A stretch of 64,000 bases of DNA, from positions 36,207,424-36,271,423 of the forward strand of contig OY288244.1 in NCBI GenBank assembly GCA_958450325.1, given 5' to 3'. How positions within the stretch are numbered: position 1 is the first letter of the stretch; the number at the start of each line of letters is the position of its first letter. The notes beneath the pieces are model-generated. The model saw nothing but the letters and a program-made list of their open reading frames with translations, made no database searches and was not told the origin of the DNA. The stretch is from Agrostemma githago (Eukaryota; Streptophyta; Magnoliopsida; Caryophyllales; Caryophyllaceae). A program made the translations under genes and the position numbers. This document shows, piece by piece, positions 40,019 to 50,508 of this stretch.

Positions 40019-41713
40019 TTTGGAATCCCATTTACAGCTAATTGCTTTCTTATTAGTAGGAAGGGGGACAAGTTTCCAAGTGTTGTTAGCCTCGAGGTAA
40101 GAAAACTCCTTAGCTATGGCATCCCTCCATTCAGGAAAAAGAGCAGCTTGGAATAATTCTTTGACTCCTTAACAGGGAGAAGTGACACAGTATCTAACAA
40201 GGGATTTGCACTGGTGTTAAAACAAAAAATATTTGGGGAATGTTGGTCAGAAATGCAAAGAGATGTCGGAGTATGAGCACCAGAGGCAATGGAGTGTGAC
40301 TGAGTGATATTACAGTGGTAATCCTGTAGATAAGAAGGTGGTTTAGCAATTCTGGAGGATTGTCTAGGTGGAATAGGAGAAGGAGGAGAATTTTGAACAT
40401 CTACAGAAGAGTTGTCAATCAAACCAGTATCTATGATAGGAAAACTAGAAGATGGGGAATCAAGTAAAATAGGAGAAAAAGAAGAATTAGTAGGTGGAAT
40501 TAAAGGAGGAAGATCAGTGATCTATCCGTGGTAGGGAAAGATGTGCTCATCAAAAACCACATCTCTTGAAATGAATACTTGAGAGGTCTCAAGATTAAGG
40601 AGTTTGTAAGCCTTTTTGCCAAAGAGATAACCAAGGAACACAGATGGAATGGCTCTAGAATCAAATTTGTCTCTGCCATGCTTGGGGTGCTTGCATAACA
40701 TAAGCAACCAAAAGCTCTCATGTGGGACAAATTAGGGATATTGTAAAAAGAGCAGTTCGTAAGGAGATTTGTTTTGGAGTAGGTGGGAAGGCAATTTGTT
40801 AATGACATATGTGGCGGTAAGGACACACTCTCCCCAATACTTTTTAGGCAATTTTGATTGGAATATTAAAGCACGAGCAGTTTCAAGAAGGTGCTTGTGT
40901 TTGCATTCCACCACTCCATTCTGTTGTAGAGTATGGAAACAAGAAGTTTGATGATTGATTTTCATAAGAAGAAATGATTTGGTGTAATTACTGGTACCCA
41001 ATTCAAGAGCATTGTCGCTCCTGATAGTGAGGATTTTCTTATTGAATTGGCGTTTAGCCATTGAAATGAATGTTTGTATGAATGTGAAAGCATTGCTTTT
41101 ACAAGAAAGAAGGTGTGTCCAAGTAGTACGGGTAAAGTCATCAACAATGGTTAGGAAATATTTATATCCATTGTATGTTTGAGTAGGGTAAGGACCCCAA
41201 AGATCAATGTGAATGAGCTAAAATGGGGAGGTGGACTGTATAGAACTGTTGGGAAATGGAAGGCGATGTTGTCTAGCCTTAGCAAAAATCAAAGAAGATT
41301 GAAACTCTTCTGCATTTATTACACAATTCTTACAAGAAGAAAGTTGTTTGAGCTTATACAAAGGAATATGACTTAGCCTATAGTGTCAAACACGAGCACT
41401 AACAGTAGAAGAAGAAGAAGTAACAGAATCAGCTAAACAAGTAGAAGAAACAGTTGTATGGTTTGTGCCAAACTTTACAGACGTCTTCAGAGAAGAGTCC
41501 TGAAAATAACAAGCTTGTGAGGTGAAGTGAATAGAAGTTCCAAGTTGCCTAGACAGTTTTGCTATGGATAAAAGATTGTACTTGAAAGAAGGCACATAAA
41601 GAACATTGTGAAAGGAAATGGTGTTAGTAATGGGAACTGTACCAATGCAATCAATGATAACAGATGCACCAGTAGGAAGAGATATGACATAAGGTTTGGC
41701 ATCTGAGCTATTG
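40019..41713 (-). pseudogene. Copia pre-integrase and integrase region, frameshifted
   Basis: Fragments in order on the minus strand: LYVPSFKYNLLSIAKLSRQ (GAG-pre-integrase, 41595-41386), integrase pieces around 41147-40732 (ILTIRSDNALELGTSNY, LQQNGVVECKHKHLLETA, PKKYWGECVLTATYVINKLP), the GYLFGKKAYKLLNLET region near 40610, and a proline- and serine-rich linker (40422-40114) before RT. The catalytic D and E contexts (RSDNA, NGVVECKH) are visible. At least three frame changes and several stops break it. Confidence 0.82.
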
Positions 41714-41718
41714 CTGAC

Positions 41719-44685
41719 TGTAATCCCCTAGAAATTCTAACGCAATACAGTGGGGATTATAACACACTGTAACTATGTCTTGATAAAATTTAAATGGTAA
41801 ACTCAAACATTAGACCCTAAATAAAATGGCCTAAATTAAAACAATCCACAAAGGGGTTTAACAATCCACAAGACAAAATTGTAAAATAATAATAAGCAGG
41901 ATCCACAATGCCCGCTAGCCCACACCCGGAAACAAGCATACCTGCCATGTTAAAACATAATACCCACAATCAGTGGGGAGCAACGCCAACGTTCTCCCAG
42001 CCGTATAACAGGATTTTAAAACTGTAATTACTATTATAGAAAAATAGTAAGAAAACGGAAAACAGTAAAACATTATAATGAACATAAGTTTTCCGTGAAA
42101 AACTTCATGTATCGAAACAATATAATAAAAACGAGTTTTCCAAAGAAAATATAAAACATTTGCCAACCTGCAACCAAATTATATCGATAATAATAAAATA
42201 GTCAAAATGGCGTTATGGATATTCCATTAGTGTGCACAAGGCTAGACTTTCACTAGGGATGTACTAAAAACAAGCTTCGAGAACTCGGACACCAACTTCA
42301 CACGCAGCGAAGATCCAACGTCTCAAACTAGACAACTCAACCGTAATAGGACGTCGACTTATCATCCGAGGTCCTTGCTTAAGTAATATACACCCCTCCT
42401 AGATACCAAATGTATCCAGTTCAACTGACGGCGACTAACGCGATGCGATATCTAGCTTAAGGACACAATGCACATATACTCCTGGATATCAAATGTATCC
42501 AGTTCAACAACCAATACATCCCAAATGGATACACCAGCCTTATAGTTGATGGCAAAATAGTACATTCTAGACTGTATTACTCTAACCCCACACTTATCCT
42601 TATTTCATAAATCTAAAACAAAGCCATTATCGATATTCAAAAGATATAATCATTATAATAATAAGAGAAAAAAAGGGAAAAAGGATCGCCTTCCAAAAGA
42701 GAAAACTTTCCATTTAAGGAAACTTCTATTTTTAGAAACTTTACTAAAAATAGCATCATATCAAAATAGGAAAAATATTAGTTTATACTAATACAACATT
42801 TTTAGTAAACAATATAGATTTATAAAACTAATATTTTCGGTCTTAACGATATTAATTATCAAAGTGAGAGCATTTAGGTTTATGAAATTATTAAAATATC
42901 TTCCAAGTGTTTATAAAATGAATAAAAATGTCTTCAACATTTTAATACTACTAATCAGGGTGTTTTCATAATTTTATAAAATTAAAATTCCCTAATTAAT
43001 AATAGTTTCGACAAAACGAACATAAATAGGATTTTACGGCAAATGTCAAATTAAATACTTTAACGTCTTTTATTTAGTTAAACCGTTGAATATATTTAGA
43101 ATATGTTAAGATATGATTTAACTCTTAAAGTTTCAGATTTAAATACCTTCAAATTTGCTGGAAAATAATTCTTTTAGGTAAAACGAAGCATTTTAAAGAT
43201 AAATGGTAATTTGTCCAAAAATCAATACTTATTAATTAAAGACATTAATAAATAGTACAAAAATTACGTAAAATAGCTAAGATATATTTATGGTTATTCT
43301 GTCCAGAAAATAAAATTTTCCAGAATCCTTAAACTCGGTTTTTAATGGGTTTTTTTTCGCTAATCGTCTAATCTCGACAATAACGATTAGTAAAATAGTA
43401 ATTACAAAACGATTTAAGAGTTAATATCCAAAAATAATTATTAAACTTAAAAATCATGATTTTCCAGAAACTACTAATTTTCCAGATTTCCAAAAATTCC
43501 AGATTAAATAAACCCCGTCAAAACCGTCTTTAAAACCCGTTTTCACAATTAACGATTCCATTAATAAAACTTATCGTTCCTAACATTTATTAAGGCACTA
43601 AAAATCATAAAATTACATTTTAATATGAATTTATCAGAATCACATTTTTTCCATATTTAATCATAGGACCAGAAATCGAGAATTTAAACGACAAACACGG
43701 TTTTAACGATAAACGATGATTTAAAGTGATTAATTAATTCATCCACTTATCAATTCCAAAAAATTATAAAAGAATTCAGAAATTTCTATTTCATCAGAAA
43801 GTTTCATCACGCCAAATATCAGATTAAAATAAAATGTTTAGGTACTAGAACTAAAAATCGGCTTTTAATCGTTTTTGTCCGTAAACGGTAATAATTCAAT
43901 AATCGATAACTAAAATATTAGAAATATACTAAATTATTAAAAATCATCAAAAACAACATTTTCACATAATATATTACATGTTTAGGCCGAATATTACGAT
44001 TTTACAAATTAAAATAACAATTTAATCGTTAATCTCGTAAAAGCGATAAAAATATCGACACATGCAAATTTTCAACTTTTAAAAATTTTCCAGATTATAT
44101 GACATACATATATTGTTAAAATAAAATTATAATTATATACATGCAATTACACAAATAAAATCATGCAATACCGAGTAACATCGACGTTACCTCAAATCCA
44201 AATCCGAGTCTACGATAAATTCATCGGCTTCGGGGTCATCCAAGGATCCTTCAATACACAACATACATGGTACAAAAATACCATGAGAAAACTAAAAGAA
44301 TCAAGGTAAATAACGATCGGAAATAACATCGATTATTACCTTAACGAAGGGAAAAGATAGACGATTAATTTGGAGATGAAAATGGGACGATCAAGACTCG
44401 ATTTTGAGACAAATCTAGGCTGGAAAATCTGCTGAAACTCAAGGCTAAAGGAGAGGAAAAAGGTGATGAATAATTTTTCTTTAAAAGAATGAATGAAGGG
44501 AGAATGGATGGTTTTTGTTTAAATGGAACTAATAATGAGGGTGACGAAAACTATGTGAAAATAGTCACTATGTGCCAGCCATAAATAAGAGGAGGAATGT
44601 GAAAAGTTTGAGTAATAATGCATCAATTCAAAGAAAAGAAAATAATCTTACGTTTACGGTTTAACGTGATAAAATGAAACGTATT
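41719..44685 (-). repeat. LARD-like element, left (3') LTR, first segment
   Basis: This AT-rich segment aligns with 59323 to about 62299 at high identity, with scattered substitutions and small indels. It is interrupted at GTATT (44681-44685) by Tat-2, and the remaining 519 bp are at 57015-57533. It holds no coding sequence. Confidence 0.85.
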
Positions 44686-45373
44686 TGTTCCGGTCACGGA
44701 AACAATTCACCCGGCCTTGGATCCGGGTTGTAGGATTGGATTAATAGTGAACCGTTGATCGTTCGATTCCTTCAGCCTCCCCTTCCTCTCACTCCCTTGA
44801 TCGGACCTTCCCGGCGAGTTGGCCTGCTCCCTGCACAGTGAACGCACAGGGCCTCGGAGGTTGTCCGAGGAAACCCTCTCCGATGCTTAAGTCAGTCCGT
44901 GAATTGCCTTGACGAACCTAGCTCGTGAGGAACTAGGTGGCGTTTTTAGGAGTAAGAGTCTAGAGAGAGAAAATCCAACCTCCTTTATGTGGGAAATGGG
45001 TAAGTATTTATACCTTCCCACAAGAGAGAGGAAAAGAGAGGGAAGAGGAGGAAAATGAGTGGATACGGGTGCGACACGTGGACTCACCTTGTCCACTCAT
45101 TTTCCCTTACCTTAGGCAAAATGACGGATGGGTCCTCGGTTCTCCTTTGGTCCTGCCTAGGCGGGAGTGCCCTGGAAGCAGGCAGGAGGCCTGGTTCGCC
45201 CTGCTTGGCAGGCGGCCAGGCTGTGCCAGGCGGCTAAGGGATTAAAGCCATACACTTGGAGGTTTCAATGATGTTGACGGACAGTCTGCTGGGCAGGCCT
45301 TTCCTCTTTCTGGGACTGGTCACCTCGGGGCCTGACTGGCAGACGGCCCGTGGTAGGCAACCGACCCCCATCA
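44686..45373 (-). repeat. Tat-2 3' LTR (left copy)
   Basis: It starts TGTTCCGGTCACGG and ends GACCCCCATCA on the plus strand. A minus-strand TATAAATA is at 45012-45005. Short ORFs inside are artefacts. Confidence 0.92.
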
Positions 45374-45658
45374 ATTGGCCCTCGCCGGCTGGGGGGAGCG
45401 GGGCTCCTGCTCGGCAGGCGACGTCTTGTTTTGGGACGGTGGGAGGTTGACTCCTTGGACACTCTTGCATTAAATGCGCCGCGTATTCCCGAGGGAACAT
45501 GCTTTAATTTCTCTGGGTATGCAGAGAGTTCAAACGTCTTCTCTTATGATTATTCTTCTTTGCACAGGGAATTTTCGAGCAGTGTGCTAGTTTGATGATT
45601 GGCTCTCTTCTTTGCAGAAGTGGTTGGGGCACCATTAATGCCCTGCTTCTGCTTTTTG

Positions 45659-45665
45659 TATAAAA
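45659..45665 (+). promoter_or_regulatory. TATA-like box upstream of the small acidic antisense ORF
   Basis: TATAAAA, in the context TTTTTGTATAAAATGCG, lies about 230 bp before the ATG at 45893, on the strand opposite to gag-pol. A similar box and spacing precede the next antisense gene. Confidence 0.5.
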
Positions 45666-45892
45666 TGCGTCCTCCTTTACCATCTTCACGATTCATTTCC
45701 AACTTTCCTTTCTTTGTCTTAAACATGGCTTAGATCAAGAAAAGCATAACTCGTCGCGGAGTCAGATACGTTACTTTCATCTTTAGGGGGCTTTGGAGGC
45801 TCTGATATGCTCGTGCTTCTTACCTAGCTGTCCGCCGGAGTCGCCGTTCACGACTTCGTTTCCGCCGGAGGGGTCAGAAGGCTTCTGTTAGG

Positions 45893-46308
45893 ATGGGCAA
45901 ACGCCCCAGGAGGTCCTCGCCTCCTGCTGCGCCTAGGTTTAGGCGCTGCCCCCAGGGAGGGGGCTGTTTTGACAGGAGATGCCATGAGTGCTTTCCATGG
46001 CTGCACCCTGAACAATTTGACCCCAACTTCTCTGACACTGATTCCTCCTTGGCGTCAGGCCCTCTTCGCCTGTGAAGAAGACAGGCTGTCGTACTTGCGA
46101 CGAATCCCAGGCTGTTCCCTTTGGCAGGGACTGGGAAGATAGTAGCCAGGACTCTGACGATAGTGGGGGCCTCGGTTGCCTGAGCGACAAGGACGAAGAC
46201 GGAGCTTCTGATGACCCTTTCCAGGGTTCCCCAGACTGGGATTGGGGCTCGGCTCTCGGGAATCCAGGCAGCCCTGGGGATCCTTCTCCTGACTTGGATG
46301 ATGATTAA
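45893..46308 (+). pseudogene. Small acidic, cysteine-containing antisense ORF of Tat-2, frameshifted
   Basis: From ATG 45893 the frame gives a basic start (MGKRPRRSSPPAAPRFRRC) and a cluster CFDRRCHECFPW, then FSDTDSSLASGP and a stop. From about 46060 another frame continues with CRTCDES and then a very acidic, serine-rich tail (DSSQDSDDSGG to DPSPDLDDD) ending at 46308. A one- or two-base indel near 46055 would join them into about 138 residues. I do not recognise the family. The cysteine pairs might bind zinc. It is the outer of two antisense units in Tat-2. Confidence 0.45.
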
Positions 46309-46639
46309 GCCTGCATAGCAGGGCATTTTGCTTGTTGGGCCAGAATTTCTGGGCCCTTGTATATTTTCTTTGCTTGTTCGGCACTGAATGTAATTTTTCC
46401 CCTTTTTTAATGAAATGGAATTCAGGCGATGTGTTTGTGTGCCGCATTTTTTAACGCTTTTCTTTTTTTTTTTGGCCAAGGGAGACGTCATAGGGTGGCC
46501 AATCCTCTGACACCCTTTGGTCCTCCCGAGGTTTTTCTTGGGAAGCTACTCAGAGCAAACCTCTGCAGGGGCGACACGTGGACCGCAGCCTTTGGGTGAA
46601 TTCCTGAGGGTTGGGCGACTCTTGGCATGCCCTTTTTTC
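46309..46639. other. Intergenic spacer between the two antisense units of Tat-2
   Basis: It holds a T-rich tract near 46398-46475, with AATGAAAT at 46408 as a possible polyadenylation region of the small ORF. The next TATA box follows. Nothing else is seen. Confidence 0.4.
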
Positions 46640-46646
46640 TATAAAA
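46640..46646 (+). promoter_or_regulatory. TATA-like box upstream of the two-exon antisense gene
   Basis: TATAAAA, in the context TTTTCTATAAAAGTGATG, is about 240 bp upstream of ATG 46889. Confidence 0.55.
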
Positions 46647-46888
46647 GTGATGAGTCATCCATTCTTTCATTTTTTTCCATCTTTCTTTTCCTTCGAAACT
46701 CCCTATTCTCTTTATCTGCTAAAACCCTCGAGCGTTAACGAACCGTACCCTACTTTGCACCCCTTTTCCCTGGGAGACTCTTTCTTCGGGCTTGTTCCGT
46801 GCTGTCAGGCGATCTTAGGTCAGATTTTCGTCTTCCATTTTCTGCTTTTTCTTCTTGATTTCCTGTTTTCCGCTTTCGCTAGAGTAGA

Positions 46889-49251
46889 ATGTCTAGAACC
46901 CGCGAGCGGATTCTTCCCTTCACTGACCCATCAAAGAAGGGGGAATGGACGAATTTTGCCTCCTTCTCTAGGGAGGTGGGTTTTGAGGATGAACGCTCGG
47001 CGGACAGCGGGGGGGGGGGTAATTCTCCTGACCCCCCCTCGTTTGACGCCATTGACTCGGACGACGAGGCGTTGGAAGTTGATCCTTCTAGAACCTCTGG
47101 TCCTCTTGTTCGGCGGGAAAGGGGCAGGGCATACTTTTTAGATAAAGTTAAATACCGCATCCCTTTGAGTACCTTCCCTGACCCGAAAAATCGGGATCTG
47201 ATCCTTGCAAAGAACGCCACTGGTGCGATTGAACGGCTTTACAACTTCGGGGAGGGGTACACAGTCGTTGTCCCCGGCGAAAGGGACACCGTATGCAACC
47301 CCCCCGACGGGTGCATAGCAGTCTACCATAAATGCCTGTAGTTCGGCCTTCGCTTTCCCCTCCATCATTCCTTAGAGGAGATCTTCGGGCGTATGAACGT
47401 CGCCATCGCCCAGCTGACAGCCACGGCCGTCAGGGCGTTGATTTCATATGTCTGGATCTGTCTTTTTCACCGCATGGAGCCTTTCATTGACGCCCTGCGG
47501 TTTATGGTGGTCTTACAAATGGTTTCTTCTGGAAGTACGGGCTCCCCTGGTTATTGGTCCCTCTTGAGGCAGAAGGGACATTGTTTGGTATGGCCTGGCA
47601 TGGACAGTTTGAGAGACTGGAAGAACAACTTCCTCTACATACACAGCATCCATGGGTGGAGGGTTCCTCGTCATTTCAGGAATCATGTCCACACCAGGCT
47701 TGAGTCCCCTGAGGAGTACCACTCTGGCGTGGGTGGAAAGGCCTTGGAGGTTAAGTTAAGTGAGAAAGACAAGGAATTGACGGCCTACTTTGCTGCCCAT
47801 ACTAACAAGTATGGGGTGTATGGCCCCACCTTATGGCTCCCTCATGCGGAGCTTATAGCGACTGATAATTACTTAACCCGGTTGGGCATGAATCCGGGTC
47901 TAGATAAAGGTAGTTCAGGAGTGTTGGTGATTTTTTTTTTCTCACTCTTTTTTCCTTTTAAAAGTGCCCTGACAGCTTGTATGTTTGCCTTGCAGATCTT
48001 GCTACCTTTATTTGGAGGAAAGGGGAGGTGAGACGCCTGGGCCTGGACGAGAATCTTACTGTTATCCAAAGTCGCCCTTCTCTGCCCCCTGATTTTAAGA
48101 GAGGTGAGAAGAATCTGATGAAGCATTTGAAGGGTCTATCGTTCAGTAGACCAAGGCTTCCCCCCCCCCCCCCTCCTAGAGCAACGCCTGCAAAGACGGC
48201 GGTTTCTGAGGCCACCCCCTCTCCAGTTGCGAAGGCGATTGCCTACGAGGCTACCCCTTCGCCTGTTGGCAGGCAAGAGGGCCTTTCAGCAGGGGTCCAG
48301 ATTCCCCCGGGGCCGCGGGCTGCAGGTTCCAAAGAAACTGGGGAGAGCACTCCTCGGGCGCTGCTTAGGAAGAGGAGCAGGGAAGCTCCAAGTGCCGACC
48401 AGGTAGTGGACCTGGAGACTTCCACGCCTGAACCTAAACGTTTTGCTCAGGGGATTCCTGCCACCCTCTTTTCTGAGGAGAACGCTGAATTCCACTATAC
48501 CGCCGGAGACAGCCAAGATGTTTACGCCCTGCTTTCCGACTCAGGGGCAGTTCTAGCGGACCACATCCTCAAGACTGTCCAATCTGCTACAAACCAAGTG
48601 ACCCAGTACATCCAGCGCACTGCCCGAATCATGCAAGCTTCTGCGGAGCTGGCGGCCCTCAGCCGTCTGAGCGATGAGGAACTGTCCAACTCTGACCGCC
48701 TTTCTGCAGTCGAGAGGGACGTTGCTCTCATTGCCAGCCTGAAGGATCAGTTAGCGAAAAGGGAGACCGAGCTAGAAGAGGCCAAAGGCCAGGCGATCCA
48801 CTGGAAGTCTGAAAATGAGAAAGCTATTAGGGAGGTGTCCCGCCTGGGGGAGGAGTCAAAGAGAGCCCAGCAGGCCTTTGCGGAGTTGGAGCAGGCCAGG
48901 AAAGCTTTGGCTGAGCTGGATCATGCCAAGAAGAGCGTCATCGACCTTGGGGAGCGCCTTTCCAAGGCAAATTCTGATCTGCAGGCGGCTCTTGGCGATC
49001 TGGCGGCGAAGACTAAGGATTGGGAAAAGGAGAGGGATGAAATACTCCAGGAGGTGGAGACGGCCGTGTCGGCGGGCTTCGTTAATGGTGCTAACTCTTG
49101 CCTAGGGGTTGTCATGGAAGCCGTCAGGGAGATGTTCCCTGGCTTTGACGAAGATGCTTTCCGAGCCCTTTATACTGCTAAGGACGAAGCTCAAATGCGC
49201 AGACTGTCTGAAGGAGCTGCCACTTCCGGCCCAGATGCTCCCCCTGCTTAA
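46889..49251 (+). CDS. Antisense cargo gene of Tat-2: Transposase_28-like (gypsy-associated) protein with coiled coil, two exons
   Basis: Exon 1 is 46889-47909 and exon 2 is 47996-49251, with GT-AG borders and matching phase (an aspartate codon is split). The N-terminal 90 residues are acidic. The region at residues 150-330 (LRFPLHHSLEEIF, ALRFMVVLQMVSSGSTGSPG, WKNNFLYIHSIHGWRVPRHF) resembles the Transposase_28 family of putative gypsy-type transposon proteins. A proline-rich linker starts near residue 390 (PRLPPPPPPRATPA), followed by an alanine- and glutamate-rich coiled coil over about 150 residues (LKDQLAKRETELEEAKGQ to KDWEKERDEILQEVE) and a short tail. A TAG at 47339 interrupts exon 1 where glutamine would fit. 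The gene is tail-to-tail with pol. Its function is unknown. Confidence 0.72.
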
Positions 49252-49509
49252 CATGGAGGGCAGTCTTCCTCAGAGGGCTCTTGCTCGTCTCCTGCTGCGC
49301 CTGTGCCGACTTTTTAACTTTCTTCACTTCTTTGCGCGCCGAGCCCTTTGGTGGCCGGCTGCCGTACTCTTGATTGTAATCACTTGCTTTCAAAACTCGT
49401 GTCCTGTATTCCTTTGACACTACTTTTTTTATGTGAATTTTCTGTTTGTTTTGTCTGTTTTGATTCCTCGTGAGCTTGATTCGCAGCCTATCCCTGCCTG
49501 CCTGTAAGT
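49252..49509. other. 3' flank of the Tat-2 antisense gene
   Basis: No coding motif is recognised. It is the probable 3' UTR of the antisense gene, ending at the tandem array. Confidence 0.4.
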
Positions 49510-50262
49510 AGGGGGGTTCCTGATTGTTTCTTTTTACAAGTTTGGGGGCCTGCCCCCAGTCCTTGTTAGTCTGGCCTGTCCCTGGCTTTTGTTCGAAGTC
49601 CAGGGGGCCTGCCCCCTGCCTGCTCAGAGGTAAGCAGGGTGGTTCTTGCGTTTTTTATACAAGGTTGGGGGGCCTGCCCCCAGTCCTTGTTAGTCTGGCC
49701 TGTCCCTGGCTTTTGTTCAAAGTCCAGGGGGCCTGCCCCCTGCCTGCCCGGAGGTAAGCAGGGTGGCCTTTGCGTTTTTTATACAAGGTTGGGGGGCCTG
49801 CCCCAGTCCTTGTTAGTCTGGCCTGTCCCTGGCTTTTGTTCAAAGTCCAAGGGGCCTGCCCCCTGCTTGCCCTGAGGTAAGCAGGGTGGCTTCTGCGTTT
49901 TTTATACAAGGTTGGGGGGCTTGCCCCCAGTCCTTGTTAGTCTGGCCTGTCCCTGGCTTTTATTCAAAGTCCAGGAGGCCTGCCCCCTGCCTGCCCAGAG
50001 GTAAGTAGGGTGGCTTTTGCGTTTTTTATACAAGGTTGGGGGGCTTGCCCCCAGTCCTTGTTAGTCTGGCCTGTCCCTGGCTTTTGTTCAAAGTCCAGGG
50101 GGCCTGCCCCCTGCCTGCCCAGAGGTAAGCAGGGTGGCTTTTGCGTTTTTTATACAAGGTTGAGGGGCTTGCCCCCAGTCCTTGTTAGTCTGGCCTGTCC
50201 CTGGCTTTTGTTCAAAGTCCAGGGGGCCTGCCCCCTGCCTGCCCAGAGGTAAGCAGGGAGGT
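49510..50262. repeat. 124-bp tandem repeat array, about six copies, beside Tat-2 pol
   Basis: Copies start about every 123-124 bp (ATACAAGG at 49657, 49781, 49904, 50028, 50152). Each contains GTTTTTTATACAAGGTTGGG, CAGTCCTTGTTAGTCTGGCC, TGTCCCTGGCTTTTGTTCAA and GGGGGCCTGCCCCCTGCC, the last being a short palindrome. Copies are highly similar. Plus- and minus-strand ORFs through the array are products of the repeat length. It lies just beyond the pol stop at 50509. Confidence 0.92.
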
Positions 50263-50508
50263 GCTTCGGATTTTTGCTGGGGGGGTCATTTTTCCCGATT
50301 TTGGCAACAGGGGGGCCTCCCCTTATTGCCCCCTGCTCGTTTGTGTGTGAAGAACGCGAGTGTGAACAGGCAACGAGTATAAATCTGAATATTCTTCATT
50401 TCTTTATAAAACTGTGACACTTTCGGGTGGTCGGAGCCGTCGACATTCTTTTGACCGTCCTCCGCCATTTGTTTTTAGCAAAAAAGAAAAACTATCTTCG
50501 AATTCTTT

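Larger units (their letters stand above)
2371..41713 (-). mobile_element. Ty1/copia retrotransposon, split by a 36-kb insertion and truncated 5'
   Basis: The 3' LTR, polypurine tract and last part of pol are at 2371-2930. The integrase, reverse transcriptase and first part of RNase H are at 38950-41713, on the same strand. The two parts meet in frame exactly when the Tat-1 element (2931-38949) is removed and one copy of the 5-bp duplication is kept. The other end is cut by the insertion starting at 41719. Protease, gag and the 5' LTR are not recognisable beyond that insertion (62822 onward), so the 5' half appears lost or highly diverged. The copy is dead: there are several frameshifts and the reverse transcriptase has YVDV in place of YVDD. 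Confidence 0.85.

Noticed and set aside
49524..50382. Several plus- and minus-strand ORFs with repeated peptides
   Set aside because: They are translations of the 124-bp tandem array and are not conserved proteins.
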